DNA of 64,000 nucleotides from Sva-07 sp963741755. Lineage in GTDB: Bacteria > Actinomycetota > Acidimicrobiia > Acidimicrobiales > Ilumatobacteraceae. The translations under genes and the position numbers were made by a program. The stretch lies in the NCBI GenBank assembly GCA_963741755.1, contig CAVUJG010000017.1, forward strand, positions 28,587 through 92,586. The letters run 5' to 3'. The first letter of the stretch is position 1. The number at the start of each line of letters is the position of its first letter. The notes beneath the pieces were generated by a model that was given only the letters and a program-made list of their open reading frames with translations, had not been told where the DNA came from and did no database searches. Of the stretch, positions 51,153-59,473 are shown piece by piece.

Positions 51153-52403
51153 GTGGCACTGATCGTCCAGAAGTACGGCGGCACGTCCGTCGCCGACCCC
51201 GATCGCATCAACGCGGTCGCCGACAACGTCGCGTTCACGAAGAAGCGCGGCAACGACGTGATCGTCGTGGTGTCAGCAATGGGCAAGGCCACCGACAACC
51301 TGATCGCCCTCGCCAACTCGGTGTCGACGACCCAACCCGGGCGCGAGATGGACATGCTCCTCACCACCGGCGAGCGCGTCACCGCAGCGCTCATGACGAT
51401 GGCCCTGTTCGACCGTGGCATCGACGCCATCAGCTTCACGGGCAGCCAGGTCGGCATCATCACCGACACCGCACACCGCAAGGCGAAGATCATCGAGGTC
51501 AAAGGCGACCGCGTCCGCCAGTCGCTCAGCGAGGGAAAGGTCTGCGTGATCGCCGGCTTCCAGGGTGTGAGCACCGACAAGGAGGTCACCACGATGGGCC
51601 GTGGCGCCTCCGACCTGACCGCCTCGGCCCTGGCCCAGGCCATGGGCGCCGATGCCTGCGAGATCTACACCGACGTCACCGGCGTGTTCACCGCCGACCC
51701 GCGCATCGTGCCGCAGGCCCGCAAGCTCACCAAGGTCCACTTCGACGAGATGCTCGAAATGGCGGGCGCCGGCTCGAAGGTGCTCGCCTTGCGTTCGGTC
51801 GAGTTCGCTCGCAATCACGACGTTCCGCTCCACGTCCGTTCCGCATTCACCTGGGAACCCGGCACGTGGGTCACCAACGAGGAGGCTTCCGTGGAAGATC
51901 CGATCATCTCCGGTGTCGTCACCGACATGTCCGAGGCAAAGGTCACCGTGTTCGGTGTGCCCGACCGCCCGGGCATCTCGGCGGCGCTGTTCGAACCGCT
52001 CGCCGACGCCAACGTGAACGTCGACATGATCGTGCAGAACACCTCCACCCAGGGCACGACGGACATCAGCTTCACGATGCCGATGGCCGACATGGGCGAG
52101 GCCGAGCAGATCGTCTCGCGGGTCGCCACCGAGATCGGCGCGACCGGTGTGTCACACGACAACGACATCGCCAAGGTGTCGCTCGTCGGCGCCGGCATGA
52201 AGTCCGCCCCTGGCATCGCCGCCAAGATGTTCCGGGTGCTCGCCGACGAGGGCGTCAACATCGAGATGATCTCGACCTCGACGATCCGCGTGTCGGTCGT
52301 CTGCTCCGCGGGCGACATGGAACGCGCTGCGCGGGCACTCCACACGGCGTTCGGCCTCGATTCAGGCGCCGACTACTCCGCACCCCTCCCCGAACGCAAG
52401 TAG
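51153..52403 (+). CDS. lysC: Aspartokinase
   Basis: Phosphorylates aspartate, first step to lysine, threonine and methionine. Motifs: VQKYGGTSVADPDRI at the N-terminus, VVVSAMGKATDNL, TTGERVTAALM and the substrate loop MGRGASDLTASALA. Two ACT domains lie at the C-terminus (VTVFGVPDRPGISAALF and VSLVGAGMKSAPGIAAKMF), which mediate allosteric control. The GTG start gives 416 residues. Asd, the next enzyme, is encoded 2.3 kb downstream. Confidence 0.97.
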   Translation: MALIVQKYGGTSVADPDRINAVADNVAFTKKRGNDVIVVVSAMGKATDNLIALANSVSTTQPGREMDMLLTTGERVTAALMTMALFDRGIDAISFTGSQVGIITDTAHRKAKIIEVKGDRVRQSLSEGKVCVIAGFQGVSTDKEVTTMGRGASDLTASALAQAMGADACEIYTDVTGVFTADPRIVPQARKLTKVHFDEMLEMAGAGSKVLALRSVEFARNHDVPLHVRSAFTWEPGTWVTNEEASVEDPIISGVVTDMSEAKVTVFGVPDRPGISAALFEPLADANVNVDMIVQNTSTQGTTDISFTMPMADMGEAEQIVSRVATEIGATGVSHDNDIAKVSLVGAGMKSAPGIAAKMFRVLADEGVNIEMISTSTIRVSVVCSAGDMERAARALHTAFGLDSGADYSAPLPERK

Positions 52404-52411
52404 CCGTGACA

Positions 52412-52472
52412 GCTGGGGCCTCACCCCAGATGTCCCACCTGTCTTTTCGGGTCGGGCCCGGAAAGACTGGTG
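52412..52472. repeat. Two successive hairpins after lysC
   Basis: A small hairpin (CTGGGG, loop CCTCA, CCCCAG, 52413-52429) is followed by a 16-bp stem (52436-52451 with 52457-52472) with one mismatch and one G-U. The loop is TCGGG. It sits between lysC and the CBS-domain gene and may act as a terminator or mRNA end. Confidence 0.65.
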
Positions 52473-52497
52473 ACGCAGGCGCTTGAATGACATCCAC

Positions 52498-53829
52498 ATG
52501 GGTGACGTCTGGCCGCAACTGCTTCTCGTCGTAGTTCTCGTGCTGGTGAACGCCGCGTTCGCCGGCACCGAACTCGCGCTCGTGTCGCTGCGTGAGAGCC
52601 AGCTCCAGCGGCTCGAAGAAGGATCGGCGACCGGAGGCGTCCTCGCTCGACTGGCGCGTCAGCCGAACCAGTTCCTCGCCACGATCCAGATCGGCATCAC
52701 ACTCGCCGGCTTTCTCGCGTCCGCCGCCGCCGCGGTGTCGCTCGCCGAACCCCTGGAAGCACATCTCAGCTTCCTCGGCGGAGCGGCCGGGCCGGTGTCG
52801 GTGATCATCGTCACGCTCGTGCTCGCCTATTTCACGCTCGTGTTCGGCGAACTCGCCCCGAAGCGAATCGCCATGCAGCGCGCCGAGAAGTGGGGCATGG
52901 TCATGGCCCGCCCGCTCGATCTGCTGTCGACGTTGACCAAACCGATCGTCTGGCTGCTCTCGAAGTCCACCGACCTTGCGGTCCGTCTGCTCGGCGGTGA
53001 CCCGACCCGCCAACGCGAAGAGGTCAGCGGTGAGGAGCTGCGCGACATGGTCGCGATCCACGAAACGTTCACGCCCGAGCAACGCCAGATCATCGACGGC
53101 GCGTTCGAAATCGCCGAACGAACGCTCGACGAAGTGATGGTGCCGCGCACCGATGTCGTTGTCATCGATGCGGATGCCACGTGCGACGAAGCGCTCGCGC
53201 TGCTCATCGAGACCGGCCACTCCCGTGCTCCCGTCGCCGAGAAGCGCAACCTCGACCGCCCGGTCGGCATGGTCCGCCTTCGCAGCCTGCTCGACCGCGG
53301 CGACGAGCCCGTCACGTCGGTGATGTGGGACATCCCGGCGTTCCCCGACGCCGCTCGGGTCCTGACAGCGCTACGCGAGTTCCAGGCGCGTCGCACCCAG
53401 ATGGCAGTCGTCGTGGACGAGTACGCCCGAACCATCGGCATCGTCACCGTCGAGGATCTCGTCGAGGAACTGGTCGGCGAGATCTGGGACGAGACCGACC
53501 CCGACCTCGCGACCGTGTTCCATGAGGCCGACGGTGCGATCGTGGTGGCCGGTTCGTTCCCGGTGCACGACCTCGTCGACCTCGACGTCGAACTGCCGGA
53601 AGGCGACTACACGACCATCGCCGGGCTGGTGCTCGACCAGATGAACCGCTTCCCGCGTCCCGGCGAGACCATCGACGTCGACGACTGGCACGTCGAGATC
53701 CGCACCGTGGGTCGGCACCGGATCACGCAGGTCGCGCTCCGGCCGCTCGCCGGCGACGGCGACGGTGGGGACGGCGACGGAGACGGCGATGGCGATGGCG
53801 ATCAGCGAACGGTGGCGATCAACCAGTAG
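52498..53829 (+). CDS. Hemolysin-C/CNNM-type membrane protein with CBS domains
   Basis: The 443-residue protein begins with an N-terminal DUF21 membrane domain (three to four helices: LLLVVVLVLVNAAFAGTE, IQIGITLAGFLASAAAA and VSVIIVTLVLAYF), then a CBS pair (VMVPRTDVVVIDADA and RTIGIVTVEDLVEELVGEI) and a CorC/HlyC domain (DLDVELPEGDYTTIAGLVL). Such proteins are linked to Mg2+/Co2+ export. A Gly-Asp repeat tail (GDGDGGDGDGDGDGDGDGD) near the end is unusual and comes from a short DNA repeat. The 3' end overlaps the converging methyltransferase gene by 28 bp. Confidence 0.88.
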   Translation: MGDVWPQLLLVVVLVLVNAAFAGTELALVSLRESQLQRLEEGSATGGVLARLARQPNQFLATIQIGITLAGFLASAAAAVSLAEPLEAHLSFLGGAAGPVSVIIVTLVLAYFTLVFGELAPKRIAMQRAEKWGMVMARPLDLLSTLTKPIVWLLSKSTDLAVRLLGGDPTRQREEVSGEELRDMVAIHETFTPEQRQIIDGAFEIAERTLDEVMVPRTDVVVIDADATCDEALALLIETGHSRAPVAEKRNLDRPVGMVRLRSLLDRGDEPVTSVMWDIPAFPDAARVLTALREFQARRTQMAVVVDEYARTIGIVTVEDLVEELVGEIWDETDPDLATVFHEADGAIVVAGSFPVHDLVDLDVELPEGDYTTIAGLVLDQMNRFPRPGETIDVDDWHVEIRTVGRHRITQVALRPLAGDGDGGDGDGDGDGDGDQRTVAINQ

Positions 53830-54641
53830 TGGTGCGGGTTGATGCCGTCGAATTCCTGGTTGACCGCGCCCCGACCGGTGATCTTGCTCTTCGGGTTGCG
53901 CCAGATCTCGATGTCGGTGATCAGCGGCGACAGCGGGCCGATCAGCTCGTCGGGCTGCAGCCGGTTCGCCTGCCACCCGAGCCGCGCGGCCGTGCGGCGC
54001 TGTGAGAGCCACGGCCCGAATTTCGGGACCCGGAAGAGCCCTCGGGTGCCAGCACCGAGCGGGAGCAGCACGATGTCCTGGGCGCTGCGTGCCCGATAGT
54101 TCAGCACGATCTTGCCGCCAGGCTTGGTGATGCGCACCGCCTCGGAGGTCAGCTCCAGTGCATCGTCGGAGTCGCAGTGCTGCAGTGTGATGTAGCTGAA
54201 GGCGACATCAGTCGAGTTCGGCGGCAGATCGAGCGTGTGGCCGTCGATCACATGACTCGTTCGCAGACGATCGACCTTGCCGAAGCGGCCGACGGTTTCG
54301 ATGCACCGTTCGAGAAAGCCGGCATCGAGGTCGCAGGCGGTCACCGATGCGTACTCGCGGGTGAACGCGCACGTCATCCGACCGATGCCAGACCCGATCT
54401 CGACGATCGACTTCTCGTCGGGCGTGCGCCCCTGCGCATCGGGCGTCCGCAGGCCGAAGATGGTCAGGTAGGCGGGCACCTCCGAGTCGCCGGTCGCCAC
54501 GAACTGTTCGAGCGTGAGTTCGCTGCCGGTCTCGTTGTTGAACACCCACCCGGTGGTGCGCACGACGTCGTCGCCGCTCGCCTGACGTTCACTCGTCTGG
54601 CCAGCGGCCTTCCACGGCACCAGTTGGGGGCGACGACGCAT
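53802..54641 (-). CDS. Class I SAM-dependent methyltransferase
   Basis: The 279-residue protein contains the SAM motif I IVEIGSGIGRMTCAF, followed by ACDLDAGFLERCIE, and the usual VAFSYITLQHC at motif IV. The C-terminal half has LRPDEL-like LQPDELIGPL, as in methyltransferases acting on small molecules or lipids. Target is unknown. The ATG at 54641 is used; an upstream start adds 11. It is next to the CBS gene (overlap) and divergent from asd. Confidence 0.85.
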   Translation of the reverse strand: MRRRPQLVPWKAAGQTSERQASGDDVVRTTGWVFNNETGSELTLEQFVATGDSEVPAYLTIFGLRTPDAQGRTPDEKSIVEIGSGIGRMTCAFTREYASVTACDLDAGFLERCIETVGRFGKVDRLRTSHVIDGHTLDLPPNSTDVAFSYITLQHCDSDDALELTSEAVRITKPGGKIVLNYRARSAQDIVLLPLGAGTRGLFRVPKFGPWLSQRRTAARLGWQANRLQPDELIGPLSPLITDIEIWRNPKSKITGRGAVNQEFDGINPHHYWLIATVR

Positions 54642-54736
54642 CCCACGAGTGTGCCAGAGCAATCGACGATCCACCCAGCACGGTTCGAACGAAACCCGCC
54701 GCGGGCCGGACTGCGACGACCGTTATCGTTTCGGTC

Positions 54737-55777
54737 ATGTCTGGAGCACTTCGCGTCGGTGTCGTCGGAGCAACGGGTCAGGTTGGCAGCGTCATGCGCC
54801 GTCTGCTCGACGAGCGCAACTTTCCCGTGAGCGAGATGCGGTACTTCGCATCCGCCCGGTCGGCCGGAACCACCTTGCCCTGGAAGGGCACCGACATCGT
54901 CGTCGAGGACGCCGAGACCGCGGATCCGTCGGGGCTCGACATCGCCCTGTTCTCCGCCGGCGCCACCTCGTCGCGTGCGTTCGCCGCGAAGTTCGCGGAC
55001 GCCGGTGCGATCGTGATCGACAACTCGTCCGCGTTCCGGATGGATCCTGATGTCCCGCTGATCGTCGCCGAGGTCAACGGGCACCTCGCCACCAACCCGC
55101 CGAAGGGGATCATCGCCAACCCGAACTGCACGACGATGGCGTTCATGCCAGTGATGAAGCCGTTGCACGAAGCAGCCGGGCTGACTCGCCTGATCGTCTC
55201 CACCTACCAGGCCGTGTCCGGTGGCGGGCTCGCGGGCGTCGACGAACTCGACAAGCAGGTCCGCGAGGTCGTCGACCGCGCGGCGGAGCTCACCCACGAC
55301 GGCGCCGCGGTCGAGTTCCCGACGCCGACCAAGTTCGTGAAGCCGATCGCGTTCAACGTGTTGCCGATGGCCGGTTCGATCGTCGACGACGGTCTGTTCG
55401 AGACCGACGAAGAACAGAAGCTGCGCAACGAGAGCCGCAAGATCCTCGACATCCCCGAGCTGCTCGTGTCGGGCACGTGCGTGCGCGTCCCCGTCTTCAC
55501 CGGCCACTCGTTGTCGATCAATGCCGAGTTCGAACGGCCGATCTCGGTGCAGCAGGCGACCGAACTCCTCGGTGCTGCTGTCGGCGTCGTGCTCTCCGAC
55601 GTGCCGACACCGCTCGAAGCCGCCGGTCAGGACCCGTGCTACGTGGGCCGCATCCGCGTCGACGAAGGCGCCCCCGGCGGTCGTGGCCTGGCGATGTTCG
55701 TCAGCAACGACAACCTGCGCAAAGGCGCTGCCCTCAACGCCATCCAAATCGCGGAGTTGGTCCAGGCCCGGCGATGA
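54737..55777 (+). CDS. asd: Aspartate-semialdehyde dehydrogenase
   Basis: NADPH-dependent reduction of aspartyl phosphate to aspartate semialdehyde, the step after LysC. The 346-residue protein has VGVVGATGQVGSVMRRLL at the N-terminus, the active-site Cys in IANPNCTTMAFMP, and conserved STYQAVSGGG and GHSLSINAEF with His. All motifs are intact. The start ATG 54737 is clear. A hairpin follows the stop by about 20 bp. Confidence 0.97.
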   Translation: MSGALRVGVVGATGQVGSVMRRLLDERNFPVSEMRYFASARSAGTTLPWKGTDIVVEDAETADPSGLDIALFSAGATSSRAFAAKFADAGAIVIDNSSAFRMDPDVPLIVAEVNGHLATNPPKGIIANPNCTTMAFMPVMKPLHEAAGLTRLIVSTYQAVSGGGLAGVDELDKQVREVVDRAAELTHDGAAVEFPTPTKFVKPIAFNVLPMAGSIVDDGLFETDEEQKLRNESRKILDIPELLVSGTCVRVPVFTGHSLSINAEFERPISVQQATELLGAAVGVVLSDVPTPLEAAGQDPCYVGRIRVDEGAPGGRGLAMFVSNDNLRKGAALNAIQIAELVQARR

Positions 55778-55797
55778 CTGCGTTGCGAGGACTCGTC

Positions 55798-55813
55798 GCT
55801 GCCTTGAGGCAGC
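55798..55813 (+). terminator. Short hairpin after asd
   Basis: GCTGCC, loop TTGA, GGCAGC: a 6-bp stem 20 bp after the asd stop, followed by TTCCTC. It is weak but lies in the right place for a terminator. The remaining 110 bp of the gap before the mazG gene shows nothing else. Confidence 0.5.
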
Positions 55814-55923
55814 TTCCTCGTCTCGCGCCTTGTCCTCCCCGACCCTGAATCCAACTCCGAAGCCAAAGGATTGTTCTCAGCGCGGCAATCTCCTGACGGG
55901 TTGGTCTGCTCCGCTGTCACCCG

Positions 55924-56202
55924 TTAGCAGTTGCAGGGGATCGACTGGCATTTCGGGCAGCCGTCTGCGTAACGCTGGATCGCTTCGTTCAGGTCGACGC
56001 CCTGCTGGTTGGCAAGGGTCGCCACCCAGGCGACGACGTCGCCGAACTCGTGCACCCGATCTTCGTGGGTTCCCTTTCGCACGGCCTGGGCGAGTTCGCC
56101 GATCTCCTCGGTGAGCCAGGCAACGGTTGCGGAAACGCCTCGTTCACGATCGCGATCGCCATACGTGCGCTCGATGACGTCCTGCAGTTCGGCGAAGTCC
56201 AC
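55924..56202 (-). CDS. MazG-type nucleotide pyrophosphohydrolase
   Basis: The 92-residue product from GTG 56202 shows WLTEEIGELAQAV (E-E-x-x-E) and EFGDVVAWVATLAN (E...D), the metal-binding helices of the all-alpha NTP pyrophosphohydrolase family. It ends in an unusual cysteine tail, GCPKCQSIPCNC. Members clear abnormal nucleotides. It is 20 bp after the helicase gene's stop in the same direction. Confidence 0.88.
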   Translation of the reverse strand: MDFAELQDVIERTYGDRDRERGVSATVAWLTEEIGELAQAVRKGTHEDRVHEFGDVVAWVATLANQQGVDLNEAIQRYADGCPKCQSIPCNC

Positions 56203-56222
56203 GACCGACGACGGTAGCGCCG

Positions 56223-58028
56223 TCAGGCCCCAGCGGCCAGCGCCGCACCCAGTTCGAATGTCGGCTGGAAGTCGGCCATTCGGGGATCGGCGTTCACCAC
56301 CGAGAGATACGACGTGTCGGCGCCGGCCGTCGACGAGACGCGGGTCATCGAGGCGTAGGCGAGGCGCCGCGACCGTTCTTCCATGGCGATGCCCACCACG
56401 ACCGCAGGGCTGTCCCATCCCTTGAAGCTGTGCACCGTGCAGCCTTTGACTGCGTCCGCGTCAGGCCAGAACCGACCCTTGCTGCGGTGCCGTTCATCGG
56501 GGTCACGGCTGTAGACGTGGTGCACCGAATGGCCCGCTGCCTCGATCTCCTGAGCAGCCGCCAACCCGTCGTGGTGGTACTCGCACAGGTAGACGACATC
56601 GCGGGGTGCGAGCTCTGGGTTCTCGCGTAGCAACCGGACGACCTCGCGGCCGACAGCGACGCCCAGGTCCGCAACGCGTTCGACATTGCGCCACGAACGG
56701 ATCGCAGCCGACACATGGCCCACCACGACGCCCTGGTCGTCGGCCACCTCAGGGACCACGGCGTCCTCGGCGATGAACGACCTCGCGAACTCGTTGGTCG
56801 AACGAATGAGTTCCGGAGCCATCCGATACGACGTGGTCATCCGGATCCACGGGTCCGTGAATCCGGCTGCGGCGAGCGCGTCCGGGTCGTCCCAGGTCGA
56901 CTTGCCGTACAGATCAACCGTCGAGTCGGCGGCGAGCAGCATCTCCCCATCGGGGCGCACCACGTGGTCGCGCAGCAAGTTCCACCACTCGACGGTGAAG
57001 TCCTGGCCCTCGTCGACGAGCACTGCATCGAAACGGCGATCGAAGCCGGACTCGAACACATCGCGAGCCTTGACCACGATCTTGACCGGCCAGGTGCCGC
57101 GGGCCGGCTCGGCAGCGAGGATCCCCGCTTGACCGGCATCGTCGACGACCCGCGAACAGAACGTGTGGAAGCTGGTGCAGGTGACGCGTGCCGGATTGGC
57201 GCCGAGCTCGGCGCACCGCTCGACGACCAACCGGCGGAGATGGTTCGCGAGCGTCAGGTTGAAGCAGAGAACGAGCACGCTCCGGCCCTCGGCGGCCAGG
57301 CGTGCGGCACGGGCGGTGAGCGCGAACGACTTGCCACTGCCGGCGGTACCCGCGACGCCACGAATGTGGGCGCCTCCGGGGTTCGCTGCCACCCGGCGGG
57401 CGTTGTCGCTGAGCTGTACCGGGGCGACGGCGTGGTGCACCATGCCATCGATGACGAGTTCTCGGCGCAGACGTTGGATCGACGCAGCAGGTGCGGCCGC
57501 CATTCCTGGCCCATCGACCAGGAACTGCAATCTGTCGGCGAGGTCGTCGGCCGACCACACGAGTACGGCGTTGGCCGGGTCACCGAGACCCGAGGCAAGC
57601 AGCGCTCCGGCCTCGGCGCCATCGCACCAGGGCAGCACGACGACCGAACGGACGAGCCCACCCGGCTCGCGAGCGTCGCCGGGGAATGCGAAGAACTGCT
57701 CGTACACGGTGCCGCGGTGGCGGCGTGCAACGGCGAGCGGCCGCTCCGCGCTCGGCCGCCAGGTGCCGTCAGCGTCGAGTTGCTCGATGTCACCGTCGTC
57801 GGTGCGGCGATGGTCCGTCGAGCGCCAATCGACCACATCGATCGTCAACGCGCCGCGAACGTCGTGGACCAGCACCAGATCCGGCACGTCCTGGCCCACC
57901 TTGGGTCGGACGTAGATCGTCCAGTCGTCACCGAGCGCAGCGAACGCGTCGAAGACCGCCCGTTCCGATTCCCCGAGTGGTTCCTGGAGATCGTCGAGGT
58001 GATCGATGGATGGTCGGATGATGGCCAC
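56223..58028 (-). CDS. NERD-domain UvrD-like SF1 helicase
   Basis: The 601-residue protein begins with a NERD (nuclease-related) domain at about residues 20-140 (SERAVFDAFAALGDDWTIYV then PDLVLVHDVRGALTIDVVDW), then an SF1 helicase: GVAGTAGSGKSFALT (Walker A), VLVDEGQDFTVEWW (Walker B), LLAADSTVDLYGK and a C-terminal part with VHSFKGWDSPAVVVG and YASMTRVSS. NERD-helicases are often in defence islands or DNA repair. It sits 105 bp from the tRNA fragment, so it may belong to the boundary of the mobile region, although its GC content is like the core. Confidence 0.87.
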   Translation of the reverse strand: MAIIRPSIDHLDDLQEPLGESERAVFDAFAALGDDWTIYVRPKVGQDVPDLVLVHDVRGALTIDVVDWRSTDHRRTDDGDIEQLDADGTWRPSAERPLAVARRHRGTVYEQFFAFPGDAREPGGLVRSVVVLPWCDGAEAGALLASGLGDPANAVLVWSADDLADRLQFLVDGPGMAAAPAASIQRLRRELVIDGMVHHAVAPVQLSDNARRVAANPGGAHIRGVAGTAGSGKSFALTARAARLAAEGRSVLVLCFNLTLANHLRRLVVERCAELGANPARVTCTSFHTFCSRVVDDAGQAGILAAEPARGTWPVKIVVKARDVFESGFDRRFDAVLVDEGQDFTVEWWNLLRDHVVRPDGEMLLAADSTVDLYGKSTWDDPDALAAAGFTDPWIRMTTSYRMAPELIRSTNEFARSFIAEDAVVPEVADDQGVVVGHVSAAIRSWRNVERVADLGVAVGREVVRLLRENPELAPRDVVYLCEYHHDGLAAAQEIEAAGHSVHHVYSRDPDERHRSKGRFWPDADAVKGCTVHSFKGWDSPAVVVGIAMEERSRRLAYASMTRVSSTAGADTSYLSVVNADPRMADFQPTFELGAALAAGA

Positions 58029-58132
58029 GGCAGCGCTCCGTTCGGACAGGCGGACGGGCTGTCATCGGCACGGCACGGCCTCACCTTGAGGATCTCGGGC
58101 CGGAGCCGATGTCCGGCAACGCCGGAGGCTCC

Positions 58133-58177
58133 TGGTCGGGGTGAGAGGATTTGAACCTCCGGCCTCCACGTCCCGAA
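58133..58177 (-). tRNA. 3' fragment of a tRNA-Pro gene (probable attachment site)
   Basis: On the minus strand the sequence contains the anticodon loop TTCGGGA (anticodon CGG), GGCCGGAGG, the T-arm with loop TTCAAAT and stem GGAGG/CCTCT, CACCCCG and ACCA. The CCA end is encoded. The expected 5' half (starting CGGGGTG) is not found within 400 bp and the bases upstream of the loop do not pair with the anticodon-stem 3' strand. It is therefore not a functional tRNA but a duplicated 3' end, as left by integration of an element at the anticodon-loop to 3'-end segment. The rest of the gene would lie to the right of the element, outside the window. Confidence 0.78.
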
Positions 58178-58559
58178 TGACGTCCTGCCATGACATCGTG
58201 TGCCAACTCATGTCGGTGCATACCGATCTAGCTGGTACTTCGCGATTCGACGTGCCAGCGTGTCCCGCTCAGTGTCGGGGAATGTCAGGCAGTTTGGCTC
58301 CCAAGATGGCTCCCAAGATCGGAACTGCGGACGCCCGACTCCGGTCAACGGTGGGCGTCGTCGTGTACGACTCCCCAGGCGAACTGAATGGGTCGGATCG
58401 GACGCGATTTCTGCAATGCGCGGCTTGGGCCGCAGCGTGCGGATGGCGTGGGCCGATGGAGCGGACTACAGAGCCGGTGTTGTCGGGTGTCGTCGGTCGG
58501 GCAGGTGACGCGAAGAATCCGGGTAGCGACCCTCAAGCAGATATAGCTACATTGAAGTC
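58178..58559. other. Non-coding stretch between tRNA fragment and toxin-antitoxin pair
   Basis: No credible gene is seen. The stretch holds a tandem 12-bp repeat (TGGCTCCCAAGA, 58295-58318), the repeat block at 58384-58435 shared with other gaps of the island, and an AT-rich segment (AGATATAGCTACATTGAAG) just before the antitoxin start that could contain its promoter. Confidence 0.6.
58384..58435. repeat. Island intergenic repeat, copy 1
   Basis: Two blocks: TGAATGGGTCGGATC and, after 12 bp, TGCAATGCGCGGCTTGGGCC with GCAG following. Both blocks recur in the same order at 61541-61594. The second block recurs alone at 60854. It is upstream of the toxin-antitoxin pair. Confidence 0.75.
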
Positions 58560-58841
58560 ATGGAAGTAGCCACATCTCGTTCTGAAGTCGGGATACGTGA
58601 CCTGAAGAACGGACTCAGCTCATACATCGACCGCGTCCGCAACGGCGAAGAGGTCATCGTCACCGATCGCGGCCGTCCCGTCGCCCGGCTCTCGTCGCTC
58701 GAAGCCGCCCACGACCACCTCGCCGAACTCATCACGGCCGGGATCGTTCGAGCCCCGACAAGCAGCAAGCGTCACACACCACGAAAGCGGATCAAGTCGA
58801 AAGGCCCCGTCAGCGACCTCGTCGCCGAGCAGCGGCGCTGA
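58560..58841 (+). CDS. Phd/YefM-type antitoxin
   Basis: The 93-residue protein begins VATSRSEVGIRDLKNGLSSY and VRNGEEVIVTDRGRPVARL, the DNA-binding Phd fold that represses its own operon. The C-terminus (SKRHTPRKRIKSKGPVSDLV) is basic and would bind the toxin. Its stop is 5 bp before the toxin start. It is inferred to neutralise the PIN toxin next door. Confidence 0.9.
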   Translation: MEVATSRSEVGIRDLKNGLSSYIDRVRNGEEVIVTDRGRPVARLSSLEAAHDHLAELITAGIVRAPTSSKRHTPRKRIKSKGPVSDLVAEQRR

Positions 58842-58846
58842 GCCCG

Positions 58847-59269
58847 GTGATCACCTACATCGATACCTCGACGTTGCTCAAGCTGATCATCGACGAGGAG
58901 GGCTCCGAGCGCGCCATGACCATCTGGTCCTCCGCCGACGTGGTTGCGTCGGTGAATCTCCTCGCGGTCGAGGCCCGCGCTGCGCTCGGTGCCGCCAGAC
59001 GGGTTCGGCGTCTCACCGACGCACAGCACCGCTCCGCCGTCACCGAGCTCGACGCGCTGATGAGCGATCTGCACATCGTGCAAGTGACGGATGAGCTGGT
59101 GGCGAGCGCCGCGAAACTCGCAGACGAAGAGGGACTTCGTGGCTACGACGCAGTTCACCTCGCTGCTGCGCTGACCGTCGAAGCGACCGTGTTCACCAGC
59201 GCGGACACTGCGCTCTGCGCCGCCGCTGAACGCCGTGGACTGCATATCGCCAACCCCCTCGGAAGCTGA
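58847..59269 (+). CDS. VapC-like PIN-domain toxin
   Basis: The 140-residue PIN-domain ribonuclease: catalytic acidic residues in TYIDTSTLLKL (D5 region), LAVEARAAL (E), RGYDAVHLAAAL (D) and VFTSADTALCAA (D), which coordinate Mg2+. VapC enzymes cut RNA, often tRNA. The GTG start at 58847 follows the antitoxin stop by 5 bp, so the genes are coupled. With the antitoxin it forms a type II addiction module, typical of mobile DNA. Confidence 0.9.
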   Translation: MITYIDTSTLLKLIIDEEGSERAMTIWSSADVVASVNLLAVEARAALGAARRVRRLTDAQHRSAVTELDALMSDLHIVQVTDELVASAAKLADEEGLRGYDAVHLAAALTVEATVFTSADTALCAAAERRGLHIANPLGS

Positions 59270-59473
59270 GACCGGCGCACGGCGGCCGCCGATCGTCGGG
59301 CGGGATTATCTCGCGCCACGGAAGGGCCGTACCCGAGTGGGTGGTTCGCAGGTGACCTCGGGTTATCGGGCGGGCGTTTTGTGCGGCTCGCTCGGGATCG
59401 AGATTCCCGGTACTGGGCAGGCCAGGCGGGTCCCGGGCACCACGTGCCGGAACTCCGCACGTAGTGTCCGGAC
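59270..59473. other. Repeat-bearing gap between toxin and cyclase genes
   Basis: 204 bp without a gene. It has CGGGTTATCGGGCGGGCGTT (59359-59378), similar to CGGGTTACGGGGCGGTTGTT in the gap at 62311, and palindromic GGCACCACGTGCC just before the cyclase. Confidence 0.55.

Noticed and set aside
53750..53815. Gly-Asp repeat tail as a calcium-binding RTX repeat
   Set aside because: It is a simple GD dipeptide run from a short DNA repeat, without the nine-residue RTX pattern.
58133..58560. Intron-split tRNA-Pro gene
   Set aside because: A 5' half with CGGGGTG is not found within 400 bp to the right, and the anticodon-stem bases do not pair.
58141..58569. A 142-codon plus-strand frame over the tRNA fragment and repeat
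   Set aside because: It reads through the tRNA remnant and the intergenic repeat and has no recognisable protein features.
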